From: Enterobacter ludwigii
GTDB lineage: Bacteria > Pseudomonadota > Gammaproteobacteria > Enterobacterales > Enterobacteriaceae
Assembly: GCF_001750725.1 (NCBI RefSeq)
Contig: NZ_CP017279.1
Coordinates: 4,526,001-4,590,000 of the forward strand
Reading direction: 5' to 3'
DNA length: 64,000 nt
In this document: in pieces, positions 53,939-63,741 of the stretch
Position numbering within the stretch: position 1 is the stretch's first letter
Layout of the letters: the number at the start of each line of letters is the position of its first letter
Position numbers and translations under genes: made by a program
Notes under the pieces: generated by a model
What the model saw: only the letters and a program-made list of their open reading frames with translations
Told to the model about the DNA's origin: nothing
The model's database searches: none

Positions 53939-55366
53939 ATGACGACAAAACAGATAACCATTCCGCAGGATTTCATTCTGGGCGCGGCCGCGTCAGCCTG
54001 GCAAACCGAAGGCTGGAGCGGCAAAAAGGCGGGGCAGGATTCGTGGATCGATCTCTGGTACAAAAACGATCGCCACGTCTGGCACAACGGCTATGGCCCG
54101 GCGGTGGCGACCGACTTTATCAACCGCTTTCGCGAGGATGTGGCGCTGATGAAGCAGGCAGGGCTGACGCACTACCGAACCTCGATTAACTGGTCACGTT
54201 TTTTAACCGACTATGAAAAAGTGACGGTGGACGAGGAGTACGCCGCCTATTACGACGCGTTGTTCGATGAGATGCACCGTCAGGGTATTGAGCCGATGAT
54301 CTGCCTTGAGCATTACGAGCTGCCGGGCGTGCTGCTTGACACTTACGGCGGCTGGGCTTCAAAGCAGGTTGTCGACCTGTTTGTCCGCTATGCGGAAAAA
54401 GTCTTTGAACGCTACCACGGTAAAGTCACCCGCTGGTTTACCTTCAATGAACCGATCGTGGTACAGACCCGCGTTTATCTCGATGCGCTGCGCTGGCCCT
54501 ACGAGCAGAATACCGGTAAATGGATGCAGTGGAACCACCATAAGGTTCTGGCGACGGCAAAGGTTGTACAGCTGTTTCGCGCCAAAGGCTACCCTGGCTC
54601 GGTTGGCTGTATTCTCAACCCCGAAGTCACCTATCCTCGCTCGTGCGCGCCGCACGATGTTAACGCCGCAGAGAAGTACGATCTGTTCTATAACCGCGTA
54701 TTTCTCGATCCGCTGGTGCACGGGCGCTACCCGCCAGAACTGTTTACGCTGCTGGAACAGCATCAGGTGGCGTGGGACTACACCGCAGAAGAGCTGGAAC
54801 TGATTGCGCAGAACACCGTCGATGAGCTGGGGATAAACCTCTATTACCCGCATCGGGTGAAAGCGCCGTCTCGTGCCTGGCATCCGGAGACACCGTTCCA
54901 CCCGGCGTACTACTACGAACCGTTCGAACTGCCAGGACGGCGAATGAATAAATCCCGCGGCTGGGAAATCTACCCCCGCATTATCTACGATATGGCGATG
55001 CGGATAAAAAATGACTACCGCAACATCGACTGGTTCGTGGCGGAGAGCGGGATGGGCGTGGAGAACGAAGCGCAGTTTCGCAACAGTGACGGGGTCATTG
55101 ACGACGAGTACCGCATTGCGTTCATTCGCGAGCACCTCTATTACACGCTGCTGGCGCGGGAGGAGGGGGCAAACTGTCATGGCTATATGCTGTGGGCCTT
55201 CACGGACAACGTATCGCCGATGAACGCCTTCAAAAACCGCTACGGGCTGATTGAGATTGATCTCGATAACAATCGCGCCAGGCGGGCGAAAAGGTCGGCG
55301 AGCTGGTTCCGGCAGCTGCGCGATGCGCGCGTGCTCACGCTCCCGGTCGATGATGAATGGAAGTAA
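53939..55366 (+). CDS. Glycoside hydrolase family 1, probable 6-phospho-beta-glycosidase
   Basis: The 475-aa cytoplasmic enzyme starts IPQDFILGAAASAWQTEG, with acid/base E171 in TFNEP and expected nucleophile E369 in WFVAESGMGV. As in the GH1 at 20678-22096, the nucleophile motif is AExG rather than TENG. ATG 53939 follows GAGGATGTG; a frame start at 53876 lies inside the EIIC gene. It should split the phospho-sugar delivered by the upstream EIIC. Confidence 0.87.
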   Translation: MTTKQITIPQDFILGAAASAWQTEGWSGKKAGQDSWIDLWYKNDRHVWHNGYGPAVATDFINRFREDVALMKQAGLTHYRTSINWSRFLTDYEKVTVDEEYAAYYDALFDEMHRQGIEPMICLEHYELPGVLLDTYGGWASKQVVDLFVRYAEKVFERYHGKVTRWFTFNEPIVVQTRVYLDALRWPYEQNTGKWMQWNHHKVLATAKVVQLFRAKGYPGSVGCILNPEVTYPRSCAPHDVNAAEKYDLFYNRVFLDPLVHGRYPPELFTLLEQHQVAWDYTAEELELIAQNTVDELGINLYYPHRVKAPSRAWHPETPFHPAYYYEPFELPGRRMNKSRGWEIYPRIIYDMAMRIKNDYRNIDWFVAESGMGVENEAQFRNSDGVIDDEYRIAFIREHLYYTLLAREEGANCHGYMLWAFTDNVSPMNAFKNRYGLIEIDLDNNRARRAKRSASWFRQLRDARVLTLPVDDEWK

Positions 55367-55456
55367 GCGAAAACCATGCTGGTTCTGGTAAAATAGCGCA
55401 CAAACTGGCCGGGAGGACGCCCGGCCTGCGCATTAACTGAAAAAACAGGTGAAAAC

Positions 55457-56230
55457 GTGGATAAGGCTGTCATCCTGCCGGAAAAAAAACAGTACCAGGA
55501 AATTGGCGAGGATTTACGGGCGCAAATTATCCAGGGGCACTATCCCGTAGGTTCCCGTCTGCCGCCCGAGCGAAATATTGCTGAGAAGTACGGCGTAAGT
55601 CGTACCATCGTGCGTGAGGCATTGCTGATGCTGGAGCTTCAGGGCACGGTGGATATCCGCCAGGGGTCTGGCGTTTATGTGATGCGCATTCCTGAAGAAC
55701 ACGAAAACGAAGAAGAACGTTTTCTGAACAGCGACGTCGGCCCCTTTGAGATCCTGCAGGCGCGCCAGCTCCTCGAAAGCAACATCGCCGCGTTTGCTGC
55801 CAAAATGGCGACACGCGCAGACATCGACAATCTGCGCCGTATTATTGAGCAGGAGCAGCGCGCCATTGCCGCCAACGATAACAGCCAGGACAACAATAAA
55901 ATGTTTCACCTGGTGCTGGCGGGGGCAACGCAAAACCAGATGCTGCTGGCAACGGTAGAGAGTATCTGGCACCACATGGACAGCAGCCCGCTGTGGCAGC
56001 AATTCAATGGGCATATCGCCAGCCGTGCATACCGCCTGAAATGGCTGGGCGACAGACAAACCATCCTCGCGGCGCTTCGCCGTCGTGACGTGATGGGCGC
56101 CTGGCAGGCGATGTTCCAGCATCTGGAAAATGTGAAAAAGAGCTTACTTGAACTCTCCGATGAAGATGCGCCGGATTTTGACGGTTATCTTTTTGAATCT
56201 GTGCCCGTGTTTCAGGGGAAGCTGGTGTGA
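55457..56230 (+). CDS. GntR/FCD-family regulator, ExuR/UxuR-like
   Basis: The 257-aa product has a GntR winged HTH (YQEIGEDLRAQIIQGHYPVGSRLPPERNIAEKYGVSRTIVREALLMLE, with the last helix a little further on) and an FCD domain containing GPFEILQARQLLESNIAAFAA and the closing YLFESVPVF, all hallmarks of ExuR/UxuR. Such regulators respond to hexuronates or related acids. The start is GTG 55457 with AGGTG upstream. It is cotranscribed with the acetyltransferase gene (GTGA overlap). Its targets are not visible in the window. Confidence 0.85.
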   Translation: MDKAVILPEKKQYQEIGEDLRAQIIQGHYPVGSRLPPERNIAEKYGVSRTIVREALLMLELQGTVDIRQGSGVYVMRIPEEHENEEERFLNSDVGPFEILQARQLLESNIAAFAAKMATRADIDNLRRIIEQEQRAIAANDNSQDNNKMFHLVLAGATQNQMLLATVESIWHHMDSSPLWQQFNGHIASRAYRLKWLGDRQTILAALRRRDVMGAWQAMFQHLENVKKSLLELSDEDAPDFDGYLFESVPVFQGKLV

Positions 56231-56703
56231 CTATTCTGCCTCTCTATGCCGCGCCTCAGTATGCGGAACAGGTAACTGACTGGATCTGGCAGGCGTTCGG
56301 TGACGGGCTTACGCGGGCGTTTTTCCAGAGCATCGTTGAACATAGCCAGACGCCGGGCGCGTTACCGTTGACCTTTATTGCTCTGGAGGGCGAACAGCTT
56401 CTGGGTACGGTCGGGATCTGGCGCTGCGATTTAATCACCCGACAGGATCTTTGTCCGTGGCTGGCTGCGCTGTACGTTGATGAAGCGGCGCGTGGTAACG
56501 GACTGGCGGGAAAACTGCAGCAGCATGTTATCGCCTATGCCGCACAGGCCGGGTATCACGAACTGCATCTGTGGTCTGCCTGCCGCGACTTCTACGAACG
56601 TTACGGCTGGCAGTACATTGGCGATGCGCTCGAATACCCGAACAAAACGGTACATCTGTATCGCTATTCCTCTCCCGCTTCTGCTGGCGAACCTACGGAG
56701 TGA
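56227..56703 (+). CDS. GNAT-family N-acetyltransferase
   Basis: The 158-aa product has a GNAT fold with the acetyl-CoA region PWLAALYVDEAARGNGLAGKLQQHV and a C-terminal FYERYGWQYIGDAL segment. The substrate is unknown. Its start codon GTG 56227 overlaps the regulator's stop (GTGA), so the two are translationally coupled. The last 40 bases overlap the convergent galR gene, which suggests this pair was placed tightly against galR. Confidence 0.88.
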   Translation: MTILPLYAAPQYAEQVTDWIWQAFGDGLTRAFFQSIVEHSQTPGALPLTFIALEGEQLLGTVGIWRCDLITRQDLCPWLAALYVDEAARGNGLAGKLQQHVIAYAAQAGYHELHLWSACRDFYERYGWQYIGDALEYPNKTVHLYRYSSPASAGEPTE

Positions 56704-57680
56704 CGGCGGACTAAGGTGGGGCTGAACAGGTGGGTGATATCCGGTGGCTGGCGTTGTTCGGCCAGCGCCAGTGCCAGCTCCGCAGCCTGCGTTGCCATTG
56801 TGATAATCGGGTAACGTACGGTGGTCAGGCGCGGACGCACGTAGCGGGACACCAGCACATCATCAAAGCCAATGAGTGAAATTTCTCCCGGCACCTCGAT
56901 TCCATTGTCATTTAACACCCCCATTGCCCCGGCGGCCATCGAGTCGTTATAGCTGGCAACCGCCGTGAAATTCCGTCCACGCCCCAGCAGCTCTGTCATT
57001 GCCTGTTCGCCGCCACTCTCATCCGGCTCGCCGTAGGCCACCAGCCGGTCATTACACGGCAAACCGTTTTCGCGCAGGGCATCGTAGTAGCCCTGCAGGC
57101 GATCTTCGGCATCGGAAATCGGGTGATTGGAGCAGAGATAACCAATGCGGGTATGGCCCTGCTGAATCAAATGGCGGGTAGCAAGCCAGGCGCCGTAGCG
57201 GTCGTCGAGTGCCACGCAGCGTTTCTCAAAACCGGGAATAATTCGGTTGATGATCACCATGCCGGGGATCTGCTTCATCAGATGAATGAGTTCAGCATCG
57301 GGGATCATTTTGGCGTGAACAACCAGCGCAGCGCAGCGGTGGCGCATCAGCTGTTCGATAGCCTGGCGTTCTTTTTGTTCGTTGTGATAGCCATTGCCGA
57401 TCAGCAGAAAATTGCCGGTCTGATAAGAAACCTGTTCAACCGCTTTTACCATGGCGCCAAAAAACGGGTCAGACACATCGCCCACCACCAGTCCGATGGT
57501 TTCAGTAGACTGTTGGGCAAGGGCGCGGGCGTTGGCATTCGGATGATAATTCAATGATTCCATGGCGTTTTGCACCGCCTGGCGTGATGCGTCACTGGCT
57601 TTAGGGGAGTCATTAATCACGCGCGAGACGGTCGCCACGGAAACACCAGCCAGACGGGCCACATCCTTTATTGTCGCCAT
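56664..57680 (-). CDS. galR: Galactose operon repressor GalR
   Basis: The 338-aa LacI-family repressor begins MATIKDVARLAGVSVATVSRVIN and matches E. coli GalR nearly throughout; it represses the gal genes until galactose binds. ATG 57680 was set by the HTH. Upstream at 57699-57714 is a GalR-type operator. In E. coli galR lies next to lysA; here about 5.4 kb of other genes separate them. Its C-terminus overlaps the acetyltransferase gene by 40 bases and differs from E. coli there. Confidence 0.95.
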   Translation of the reverse strand: MATIKDVARLAGVSVATVSRVINDSPKASDASRQAVQNAMESLNYHPNANARALAQQSTETIGLVVGDVSDPFFGAMVKAVEQVSYQTGNFLLIGNGYHNEQKERQAIEQLMRHRCAALVVHAKMIPDAELIHLMKQIPGMVIINRIIPGFEKRCVALDDRYGAWLATRHLIQQGHTRIGYLCSNHPISDAEDRLQGYYDALRENGLPCNDRLVAYGEPDESGGEQAMTELLGRGRNFTAVASYNDSMAAGAMGVLNDNGIEVPGEISLIGFDDVLVSRYVRPRLTTVRYPIITMATQAAELALALAEQRQPPDITHLFSPTLVRRHSVGSPAEAGEE

Positions 57681-57698
57681 TACATACCTTCTTAGTGG

Positions 57699-57714
57699 GG
57701 GTAAGCGTTTACAC
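57699..57714. promoter_or_regulatory. GalR/GalS-type operator upstream of galR
   Basis: On the minus strand GTGTAAACGCTTACCC matches the GalR consensus GTGKAANCGNTTNCAC at 15 of 16 positions. It is 19 bases upstream of the galR start codon, consistent with autoregulation. Confidence 0.75.
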
Positions 57715-57798
57715 ACGAAATAGTGTTGCGGAAAAGCGCCGTGCATTCAAGGGGCGCGGGGGTTCGCCCTCCACAAACGTGACGCAGCACAACCCTGA

Positions 57799-57817
57799 CC
57801 GTGTAATCGTTACACGG
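57799..57817. promoter_or_regulatory. Perfect inverted repeat between galR and omrA
   Basis: CCGTGTAATCGTTACACGG has perfect 8-bp arms and a 3-base centre. It resembles a GalR operator but with one base fewer between the halves. It may be a second operator in the galR control region or a hairpin. Confidence 0.5.
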
Positions 57818-57924
57818 CCAGTCATGTCTGAATAATGTCAATCTGAACCTTTAGTTACACTTTGCCTCAGGCTGTTGCGATTGTCCGATGGCGAGGATGA
57901 GGGGGAGATTGATAGAGTCGAGAT

Positions 57925-58010
57925 CCCAGAGGTATTGATTGGTGAGAATTCTTAGTACGGTTTCGTACTCTTCTCTTGCACCAACCTGCGCGGATGCGCA
58001 GGTTTTTTTT
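57925..58010 (+). ncRNA. omrA: OmrA-type small regulatory RNA
   Basis: The sequence begins CCCAGAGGTATTGATTGGTG, the conserved 5' seed of OmrA/OmrB. It ends with CAACCTGCG-CGGATG-CGCAGG and eight T, the intrinsic terminator of these Hfq-binding RNAs. The internal stem GTACG-GTTT-CGTAC is present as in OmrA. In E. coli OmpR induces OmrA and OmrB, which repress outer-membrane protein and curli genes. Position (galR-omr-aas) and orientation agree with E. coli. Only one copy is seen here, where E. coli has two in tandem. Confidence 0.93.
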
Positions 58011-58104
58011 CGCCTCAACTTTGCAGTCGCTCCCGTATCACTTCTCGTGTAATCTGCCACCATTTACTATCAACCCTTCACACTGGCTGGCAAAGGGAGT
58101 TGAG

Positions 58105-60264
58105 ATGCTTTTTGGGTTCTTCCGTACACTCTTCCGTATTCTCTTTCGCATTCGCGTCACTGGCGATGCTCAGGCGCTTCGCGGCGAACGCGTTCTTATC
58201 ACACCAAACCATGTTTCCTTTATCGACGGCATTCTGCTGGCACTATTTCTGCCCGTGCGTCCGGTGTTTGCGGTTTATACCTCCATCAGCCAGCAGTGGT
58301 ACATGCGCTGGCTCACGCCGCTGATTGATTTTGTGCCGCTCGACCCGACCAAACCGATGATGATTAAACATCTGGTGCGTCTGGTGGAGCAGGGGCGTCC
58401 GGTGGTTATTTTCCCGGAAGGTCGCATCTCGGTGACCGGTTCACTGATGAAAATCTACGACGGCGCCGGGTTTGTCGCGGCGAAGTCAAAAGCGACCGTG
58501 GTGCCACTGCGTATTGAAGGGGCGGAGCGCTCCTATTTCAGCCGTCTGAAAGGGCTGGTAAAGCAGCGCGTGTTCCCAAAAATTACGTTGCATATCCTGC
58601 CGCCAACGTCGTTACCGATGCCTGACGCGCCCCGTGCACGCGATCGCCGTAAAATTGCCGGAGAGATGCTGCACCAGATTATGATGGAAGCGCGTATGGC
58701 GGTTCGCCCGCGCGAGACGCTGTATGAATCCCTGCTGTCGGCACAGCACCGCTACGGCGCGAAGAAAAACTGCATCGAAGATATCAACTTTACCCCGGAT
58801 ACCTATCGCAAGCTGCTGACCAAAACATTGTTCGTGGGCCGTATTCTTGAGAAGTACAGCCAGCAGGGCGAAAAGATTGGCCTGATGCTGCCCAACGCAG
58901 GCATCAGTGCGGCGGTGATTTTTGGTGCCGTTTCCCGTGGCCGTATTCCGGCGATGATGAACTACACGGCGGGCGTGAAAGGGCTGACCAGTGCCATCAC
59001 GGCAGCGCAAATCAAAACCGTCTTTACCTCCCGCCAGTTCCTCGACAAAGGCAAACTGTGGCATCTTCCTGAACAGCTTACCCAGGTACGCTGGGTCTTC
59101 CTGGAAGATCTTAAAGCGGACGTGACGACAGGCGACAAACTGTGGATTTTTGCTCATCTGCTGATGCCGCGTCTGGCCCAGGTGAAACAGCAGCCGGAAG
59201 ACGACGCGATTATCCTCTTCACCTCTGGCTCTGAAGGCAACCCGAAAGGCGTCGTCCACAGTCACAAGAGTATTCTGGCGAACGTTGAGCAGATCAAAAG
59301 CATTGCCGACTTTACCGCGAAAGACCGGTTTATGTCAGCGCTGCCGCTGTTCCACTCTTTTGGTCTGACGGTGGGGCTTTTCACGCCGCTGCTGACCGGT
59401 GCCGAAGTCTTCCTTTATCCAAGCCCGTTGCATTACCGCATTGTGCCGGAGCTGGTGTATGACCGTAACTGTACCGTGTTGTTTGGAACCTCAACCTTCC
59501 TCGGGAACTACGCGCGTTTCGCCAATCCGTATGACTTCTTCCGCGTGCGCTACGTGGTTGCTGGCGCGGAAAAACTGCAGGAGAGCACGCGACAGATCTG
59601 GCAGGACAAATTTGGTCTGCGCATCCTCGAGGGGTATGGCGTGACAGAGTGTGCGCCGGTGGTTTCTATCAACGTGCCAATGGCGGCGAAGCCGGGGACA
59701 GTAGGCCGAATTCTGCCTGGGCTGGATGCTCGTCTGCTGGCGGTGCCTGGTATTGAAGACGGCGGCCGGCTGCAGCTGAAAGGGCCAAACGTGATGAACG
59801 GCTATCTGCGCGTGGAAAACCCCGGCGTGCTGGAAGCACCGACCGCAGAAAACGTTAATGGCGAGATTGAAACGGGCTGGTACGACACCGGCGATATTGT
59901 ACGTTTCGATGAGCAAGGCTTTGTGCAGATCCAGGGGCGTGCAAAACGCTTTGCCAAGATTGCGGGTGAAATGGTCTCGCTTGAGATGGTTGAACAGCTG
60001 GCATCGGGCGTCTCCGCCGACAAGATGCATGCCACGGTTGTGAAGAGTGATGCAAGTAAAGGCGAGGCGCTGGTGCTGTTCACCACCGACAGCGAGCTTA
60101 AGCGCGACCAGTTACTCAGCTATGCCCGCGAGCACGGCATTCCGGAGCTGGCGGTACCTCGTGATATTCGCTACCTGAAACAGCTTCCGGTGCTCGGCAG
60201 CGGTAAGCCCGACTTCGTGACCCTCAAGGGCATGGTTGAACAGGCGGAACAACATAATGCGTGA
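58105..60264 (+). CDS. aas: Bifunctional 2-acyl-GPE acyltransferase/acyl-ACP synthetase Aas
   Basis: The 719-aa inner-membrane enzyme re-acylates lysophosphatidylethanolamine brought in by LplT. Residues 1-200 form the acyltransferase with H36-x4-D41 in NHVSFIDG and the EGRISV motif; the rest is an acyl-activating enzyme with [11 protein letters not shown] and [13 protein letters not shown] 58105 follows AAGGGAG; upstream in-frame sequence runs through the sRNA and is not coding. It overlaps lplT by 8 bases. Confidence 0.96.
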   Translation: MLFGFFRTLFRILFRIRVTGDAQALRGERVLITPNHVSFIDGILLALFLPVRPVFAVYTSISQQWYMRWLTPLIDFVPLDPTKPMMIKHLVRLVEQGRPVVIFPEGRISVTGSLMKIYDGAGFVAAKSKATVVPLRIEGAERSYFSRLKGLVKQRVFPKITLHILPPTSLPMPDAPRARDRRKIAGEMLHQIMMEARMAVRPRETLYESLLSAQHRYGAKKNCIEDINFTPDTYRKLLTKTLFVGRILEKYSQQGEKIGLMLPNAGISAAVIFGAVSRGRIPAMMNYTAGVKGLTSAITAAQIKTVFTSRQFLDKGKLWHLPEQLTQVRWVFLEDLKADVTTGDKLWIFAHLLMPRLAQVKQQPEDDAIILFTSGSEGNPKGVVHSHKSILANVEQIKSIADFTAKDRFMSALPLFHSFGLTVGLFTPLLTGAEVFLYPSPLHYRIVPELVYDRNCTVLFGTSTFLGNYARFANPYDFFRVRYVVAGAEKLQESTRQIWQDKFGLRILEGYGVTECAPVVSINVPMAAKPGTVGRILPGLDARLLAVPGIEDGGRLQLKGPNVMNGYLRVENPGVLEAPTAENVNGEIETGWYDTGDIVRFDEQGFVQIQGRAKRFAKIAGEMVSLEMVEQLASGVSADKMHATVVKSDASKGEALVLFTTDSELKRDQLLSYAREHGIPELAVPRDIRYLKQLPVLGSGKPDFVTLKGMVEQAEQHNA

Positions 60265-61450
60265 GTCAGTACACACTAACACCTCTCTGCGCTCAAAAGG
60301 CATGATGGCGGTGATTGCCGCCCAGTTCCTTTCCGCCTTTGGCGATAACGCGCTGCTGTTTGCCACGCTGGCACTGCTCAAGGCTGAGTTTTACCCCGAC
60401 TGGAGTCAGCCGGTTCTGCAGATGGTGTTTGTGGGCGCTTACATTATCTTTGCACCGTTTGTCGGACAGGTTGCGGACAGCTTCCCGAAAGGCCGGGTAA
60501 TGATGTTTGCCAACGGCCTGAAACTGCTGGGAGCCGCCAGCATTTGTTTTGGTTTCAATCCGTTTATTGGCTATACGCTGGTCGGCATTGGCGCCGCAGC
60601 CTACTCCCCGGCGAAGTATGGCATTCTCGGGGAGCTGACCACCGGTGATAAGCTGGTGAAAGCCAATGGGCTGATGGAGTCCTCCACCATTGCGGCAATC
60701 CTGCTTGGCTCCGTCGCAGGCGGTGTCCTCGCTGACTGGCACGTGCTGGCGGCCCTCGGCGTGTGTGCCGTGGTGTACGGTGGCGCGGTAGTCGCTAACC
60801 TGTTTATTCCGAAACTGCCGGTGGCGCGTCCGGGGCAATCCTGGCGCTTTAAGCCGATGACCGGCAGCTTCTTCAATGCCTGCCGCGTACTGTGGCGTAA
60901 CGGTGAAACGCGATTCTCTCTGATGGGCACCAGCATGTTCTGGGGCGCTGGCGTTACGCTGCGCTTCCTGCTGGTGCTGTGGGTGCCGGTGGCGCTGGGG
61001 ATCACGGACAACGCGACGCCAACCTACCTTAATGCGATGGTGGCGATCGGGATTGTGGTGGGCGCGGGGGCAGCGGCAAAACTGGTGACGCTCGACACCG
61101 TTGCTCGCTGCATGCCGGCAGGGATACTGATTGGCGTTGCGGTGCTTTTTTTCGCGCTGCAACACGCGTTATTGCCAGCCTACGTACTGCTGATCCTGAT
61201 TGGTATTCTGGGAGGCTTCTTCGTGGTGCCACTGAATGCGCTATTACAGGAGCGTGGCAAGCAGACGGTCGGGGCGGGCAATGCTATTGCGGTGCAAAAC
61301 CTCGGTGAAAACCTGGCGATGCTGCTGATGCTGGGCCTGTATTCGCTGGCGGTTAAAGCCGGTGCGCCTGTGGTAGGGATTGGCGTCGGGTTCGGTGGAT
61401 TGTTCGCGCTGGCGATTGCCGGCTTGTGGGTCTGGCAGCGCCGCCGCTGA
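60257..61450 (+). CDS. lplT: Lysophospholipid transporter LplT
   Basis: A 397-aa MFS protein of the inner membrane that flips lysophospholipids to the cytoplasmic face for Aas. Typical parts are [35 protein letters not shown] and the closing [11 protein letters not shown] 60257 overlaps the aas stop, giving translational coupling and the E. coli length. Confidence 0.95.
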   Translation: MRESVHTNTSLRSKGMMAVIAAQFLSAFGDNALLFATLALLKAEFYPDWSQPVLQMVFVGAYIIFAPFVGQVADSFPKGRVMMFANGLKLLGAASICFGFNPFIGYTLVGIGAAAYSPAKYGILGELTTGDKLVKANGLMESSTIAAILLGSVAGGVLADWHVLAALGVCAVVYGGAVVANLFIPKLPVARPGQSWRFKPMTGSFFNACRVLWRNGETRFSLMGTSMFWGAGVTLRFLLVLWVPVALGITDNATPTYLNAMVAIGIVVGAGAAAKLVTLDTVARCMPAGILIGVAVLFFALQHALLPAYVLLILIGILGGFFVVPLNALLQERGKQTVGAGNAIAVQNLGENLAMLLMLGLYSLAVKAGAPVVGIGVGFGGLFALAIAGLWVWQRRR

Positions 61451-61494
61451 TTCGGGTCGTCTTCAGCGCCTTTTCACAAGCGGGTGCAAACATT

Positions 61495-61521
61495 AAAAAC
61501 GGCAACAGAGGTTGCCGTTTT
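61495..61521. terminator. Terminator between lplT and tas
   Basis: AAAAACGGCAAC-AGAG-GTTGCCGTTTT, followed by GCTTTTTTT. The flanking A- and T-tracts let it work for lplT and for the convergent tas gene. Confidence 0.88.
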
Positions 61522-61528
61522 GCTTTTT

Positions 61529-62569
61529 TTACGGTGCCGGATAGGTATAAACCTGATGCACCGCGTCAATCTCCGCCAGCACGTCCTCGCTCAGGTCCAG
61601 ATGGAAACTCTCAATGTTGGTTTTCAACTGTTCCATCGTCGTTGCGCCCAGCAGGGTGCTGGCCACAAACGGCTGACGGCGTACGAAGGCCAATGCCATC
61701 TGGGCAGGATCGAGCCCGTGACGCTTCGCAATATCAACGTAGGCCGCGACGGCTTTCTGCGTCTGCTCGCCGCTATAGCGGGTAAAGCGGCTGAAGAGCG
61801 TATTACGCGCGCCGGCTGGCTTCGCACCGTTCAGGTATTTACCCGTCAGCGTACCAAAGCCCAGGCAGGAATAGGCGAGCAGCTCAACCTCTTCATATTG
61901 CGTCACTTCGGCCAGACCCACTTCGTAACTGCGGTTGAGCAGGCTGTAGGGGTTCTGGATAGTGACAATGCGCGGCAGATCGTGTTTATCAGCCAGGTGC
62001 AGGTAGCGCATAACGCCAAAAGCCGTTTCGTTAGACACGCCGATGTAGCGGATTTTGCCCGCTCGCTGGCATTCGGTCAGCGCTTCCAGCGTTTCAAGCA
62101 GCGTAACGGCGGGAGCGCTTTCGTTCCAGCTGTAGCCGAGCTTACCAAAGCAGTTGGTTGGACGCTGCGGCCAGTGTACCTGGTAGAGATCAAGATAATC
62201 GGTTTGCAGGCGCTTCAGGCTGGCATCCAGCGCGGCACGGATATTCTTGCGATCGAGGATCTGGTTTGGGCGGATCCCGGCATCGCTGTTACGCGCAGGA
62301 CCGCTGACTTTCGAGGCGATAACCAGTTTTTCGCGGTTGCCGCGTTTTGCCAGCCAGTTGCCGACGTAGGTTTCGGTAAGCCCCTGCGTTTCCGGGCGTG
62401 GAGGAACAGGGTACATCTCTGCGACATCAATCAGGTTAATGCCCTGGCTGACGGCATAATCGAGTTGTGCATGGGCATCGGCTTCGCTGTTTTGTTCACC
62501 AAATGTCATCGTGCCCAACCCCAGTTGGCTTATCTCCAGAGAGCTGTGGGGGATACGGTGATAATGCAT
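61529..62569 (-). CDS. tas: NADP(H)-dependent aldo-keto reductase Tas
   Basis: The 346-aa cytoplasmic AKR has a TIM-barrel with catalytic residues in LIDVAEMYP (Asp, Tyr), ASKVSG (Lys) and LYQVHWPQRP (His). Its natural substrate is unknown; the E. coli gene can suppress a tyrosine auxotrophy. It matches E. coli Tas at the same length and lies in the same order, tas-lplT-aas. Confidence 0.95.
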   Translation of the reverse strand: MHYHRIPHSSLEISQLGLGTMTFGEQNSEADAHAQLDYAVSQGINLIDVAEMYPVPPRPETQGLTETYVGNWLAKRGNREKLVIASKVSGPARNSDAGIRPNQILDRKNIRAALDASLKRLQTDYLDLYQVHWPQRPTNCFGKLGYSWNESAPAVTLLETLEALTECQRAGKIRYIGVSNETAFGVMRYLHLADKHDLPRIVTIQNPYSLLNRSYEVGLAEVTQYEEVELLAYSCLGFGTLTGKYLNGAKPAGARNTLFSRFTRYSGEQTQKAVAAYVDIAKRHGLDPAQMALAFVRRQPFVASTLLGATTMEQLKTNIESFHLDLSEDVLAEIDAVHQVYTYPAP

Positions 62570-62701
62570 AGCCGGCTTCCTTCAATAGACATGTAGACCG
62601 CGTCAGGAACCTCCCGACAAAGGAATATAAACATGGCAGAGGGGAAGCAAAAGGGGAAGAAAAAAATCAAAAAGGCCAGCAAGGTACTGACCTCTCTCTG
62701 T

Positions 62702-62920
62702 TTATCGCTCGATAATTTGCGAGACTTCGTCGCGATTGATCTGCATTTTATTCCCGGACTGATCGCGGTAGCTGACCAGACCGGTGTCATCATCGACTTC
62801 CGGCTTGCCGTCTGTCAGGATCATCCGGCCATCTTTTGTCGCCATCACGTAATCGCTGCTACAGCCCGATACTGCAAACGCTAATCCGACTGCTGAAATT
62901 AACACTGCCCATTTTTTCAT
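62702..62920 (-). CDS. ygdR: YgdR family small lipoprotein (DUF903)
   Basis: The 72-aa lipoprotein has signal peptide and lipobox FAVSGC with C19, followed by a small SH3-like domain ([20 protein letters not shown]). Its function is unknown. ATG 62920 gives the family N-terminus MKKWAVLIS; a frame start five codons earlier is possible. In E. coli ygdQ lies between ygdR and mutH; here it is absent. Confidence 0.93.
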   Translation of the reverse strand: MKKWAVLISAVGLAFAVSGCSSDYVMATKDGRMILTDGKPEVDDDTGLVSYRDQSGNKMQINRDEVSQIIER

Positions 62921-63048
62921 CGTTATCGTCCTCACCTGGCTCGTATCAAATCATAGTGTAGTAATAACCCGATATTTCGACAGGAGGAAGCGGTAAAATC
63001 TTAAAAACCAGGTGATTATGTTTGAGAGCTCTCAAAATAAGTAAAAAA

Positions 63049-63741
63049 CTACGTTTTGAGTAAGAAATGGCGAGCAAGGAGCGCTCCGGTAAAGTTCTTT
63101 TTGAGATAAAAACCGCGTGGCAATGTCAGTATCGGCTCGCCCCGGGCACCGATTGCTTCCGTGAGCGCTTTACTGTTCGCCGCCTTTGGCCGCAGCTGTA
63201 ACACCTCTCCGTGTCGGGCGGTGATGCGCTCAACCTGACCGAGGACAATCATATCCATCAGCTCTTCCCAGTCCAGACGCAGCTGATGCTCTTCATCTTC
63301 ATCCGGACTCCACAACAGCGGTGCGCCAACGCGGCGTTCAGCCAGCGGGATCTGACGTTCTCCTTCTACGGGGACCCAAAGCACGCGCTTCAGTTTATGG
63401 CGAACGTGACTGGTTTCCCACGTCACACCAGTATTCCCGGTTAACGGTGCAACGCAGACAAATGTCGTTTCCAGGGGCTTCCCAAGGCTATCGATGGGAA
63501 TGGTTTTTAACTCTACGCCCAGGGCGGCGAAATCCTGCTCCGGTTTACTCCCTGCGCTTGCACCCAGCCACAGCTCCAGCAGCATGCCGATCCAGCCTTT
63601 ATCCCGCTTCAGATCCTGAGGGATCGGCAGGCCAGCCATTGCCGCCAGCTCGCCAAGCGAAAAGCCAGCCAGACGCTGCGCCTGCTGTAGCAACTGGGTT
63701 TCGCTGGACGGCGGTGAAAGCAAGGGTAAAAGCGAATGCAT
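63049..63741 (-). CDS. mutH: Mismatch-repair endonuclease MutH
   Basis: The 230-aa enzyme nicks the unmethylated strand at hemimethylated GATC sites after activation by MutL. The catalytic set D70, E77 and K79 ([12 protein letters not shown]) is intact, as are GWIG and the C-terminal [22 protein letters not shown] 63741 was chosen by family length; the frame runs 56 codons further up through non-coding DNA. The N-terminal ten residues differ from E. coli. Confidence 0.95.
   Translation of the reverse strand: MHSLLPLLSPPSSETQLLQQAQRLAGFSLGELAAMAGLPIPQDLKRDKGWIGMLLELWLGASAGSKPEQDFAALGVELKTIPIDSLGKPLETTFVCVAPLTGNTGVTWETSHVRHKLKRVLWVPVEGERQIPLAERRVGAPLLWSPDEDEEHQLRLDWEELMDMIVLGQVERITARHGEVLQLRPKAANSKALTEAIGARGEPILTLPRGFYLKKNFTGALLARHFLLKT

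Noticed and set aside
62633..62884. An 83-aa plus-strand frame with a Lys-rich start over ygdR
   Set aside because: It is mostly antisense to the well-supported ygdR lipoprotein gene and has no ribosome site.
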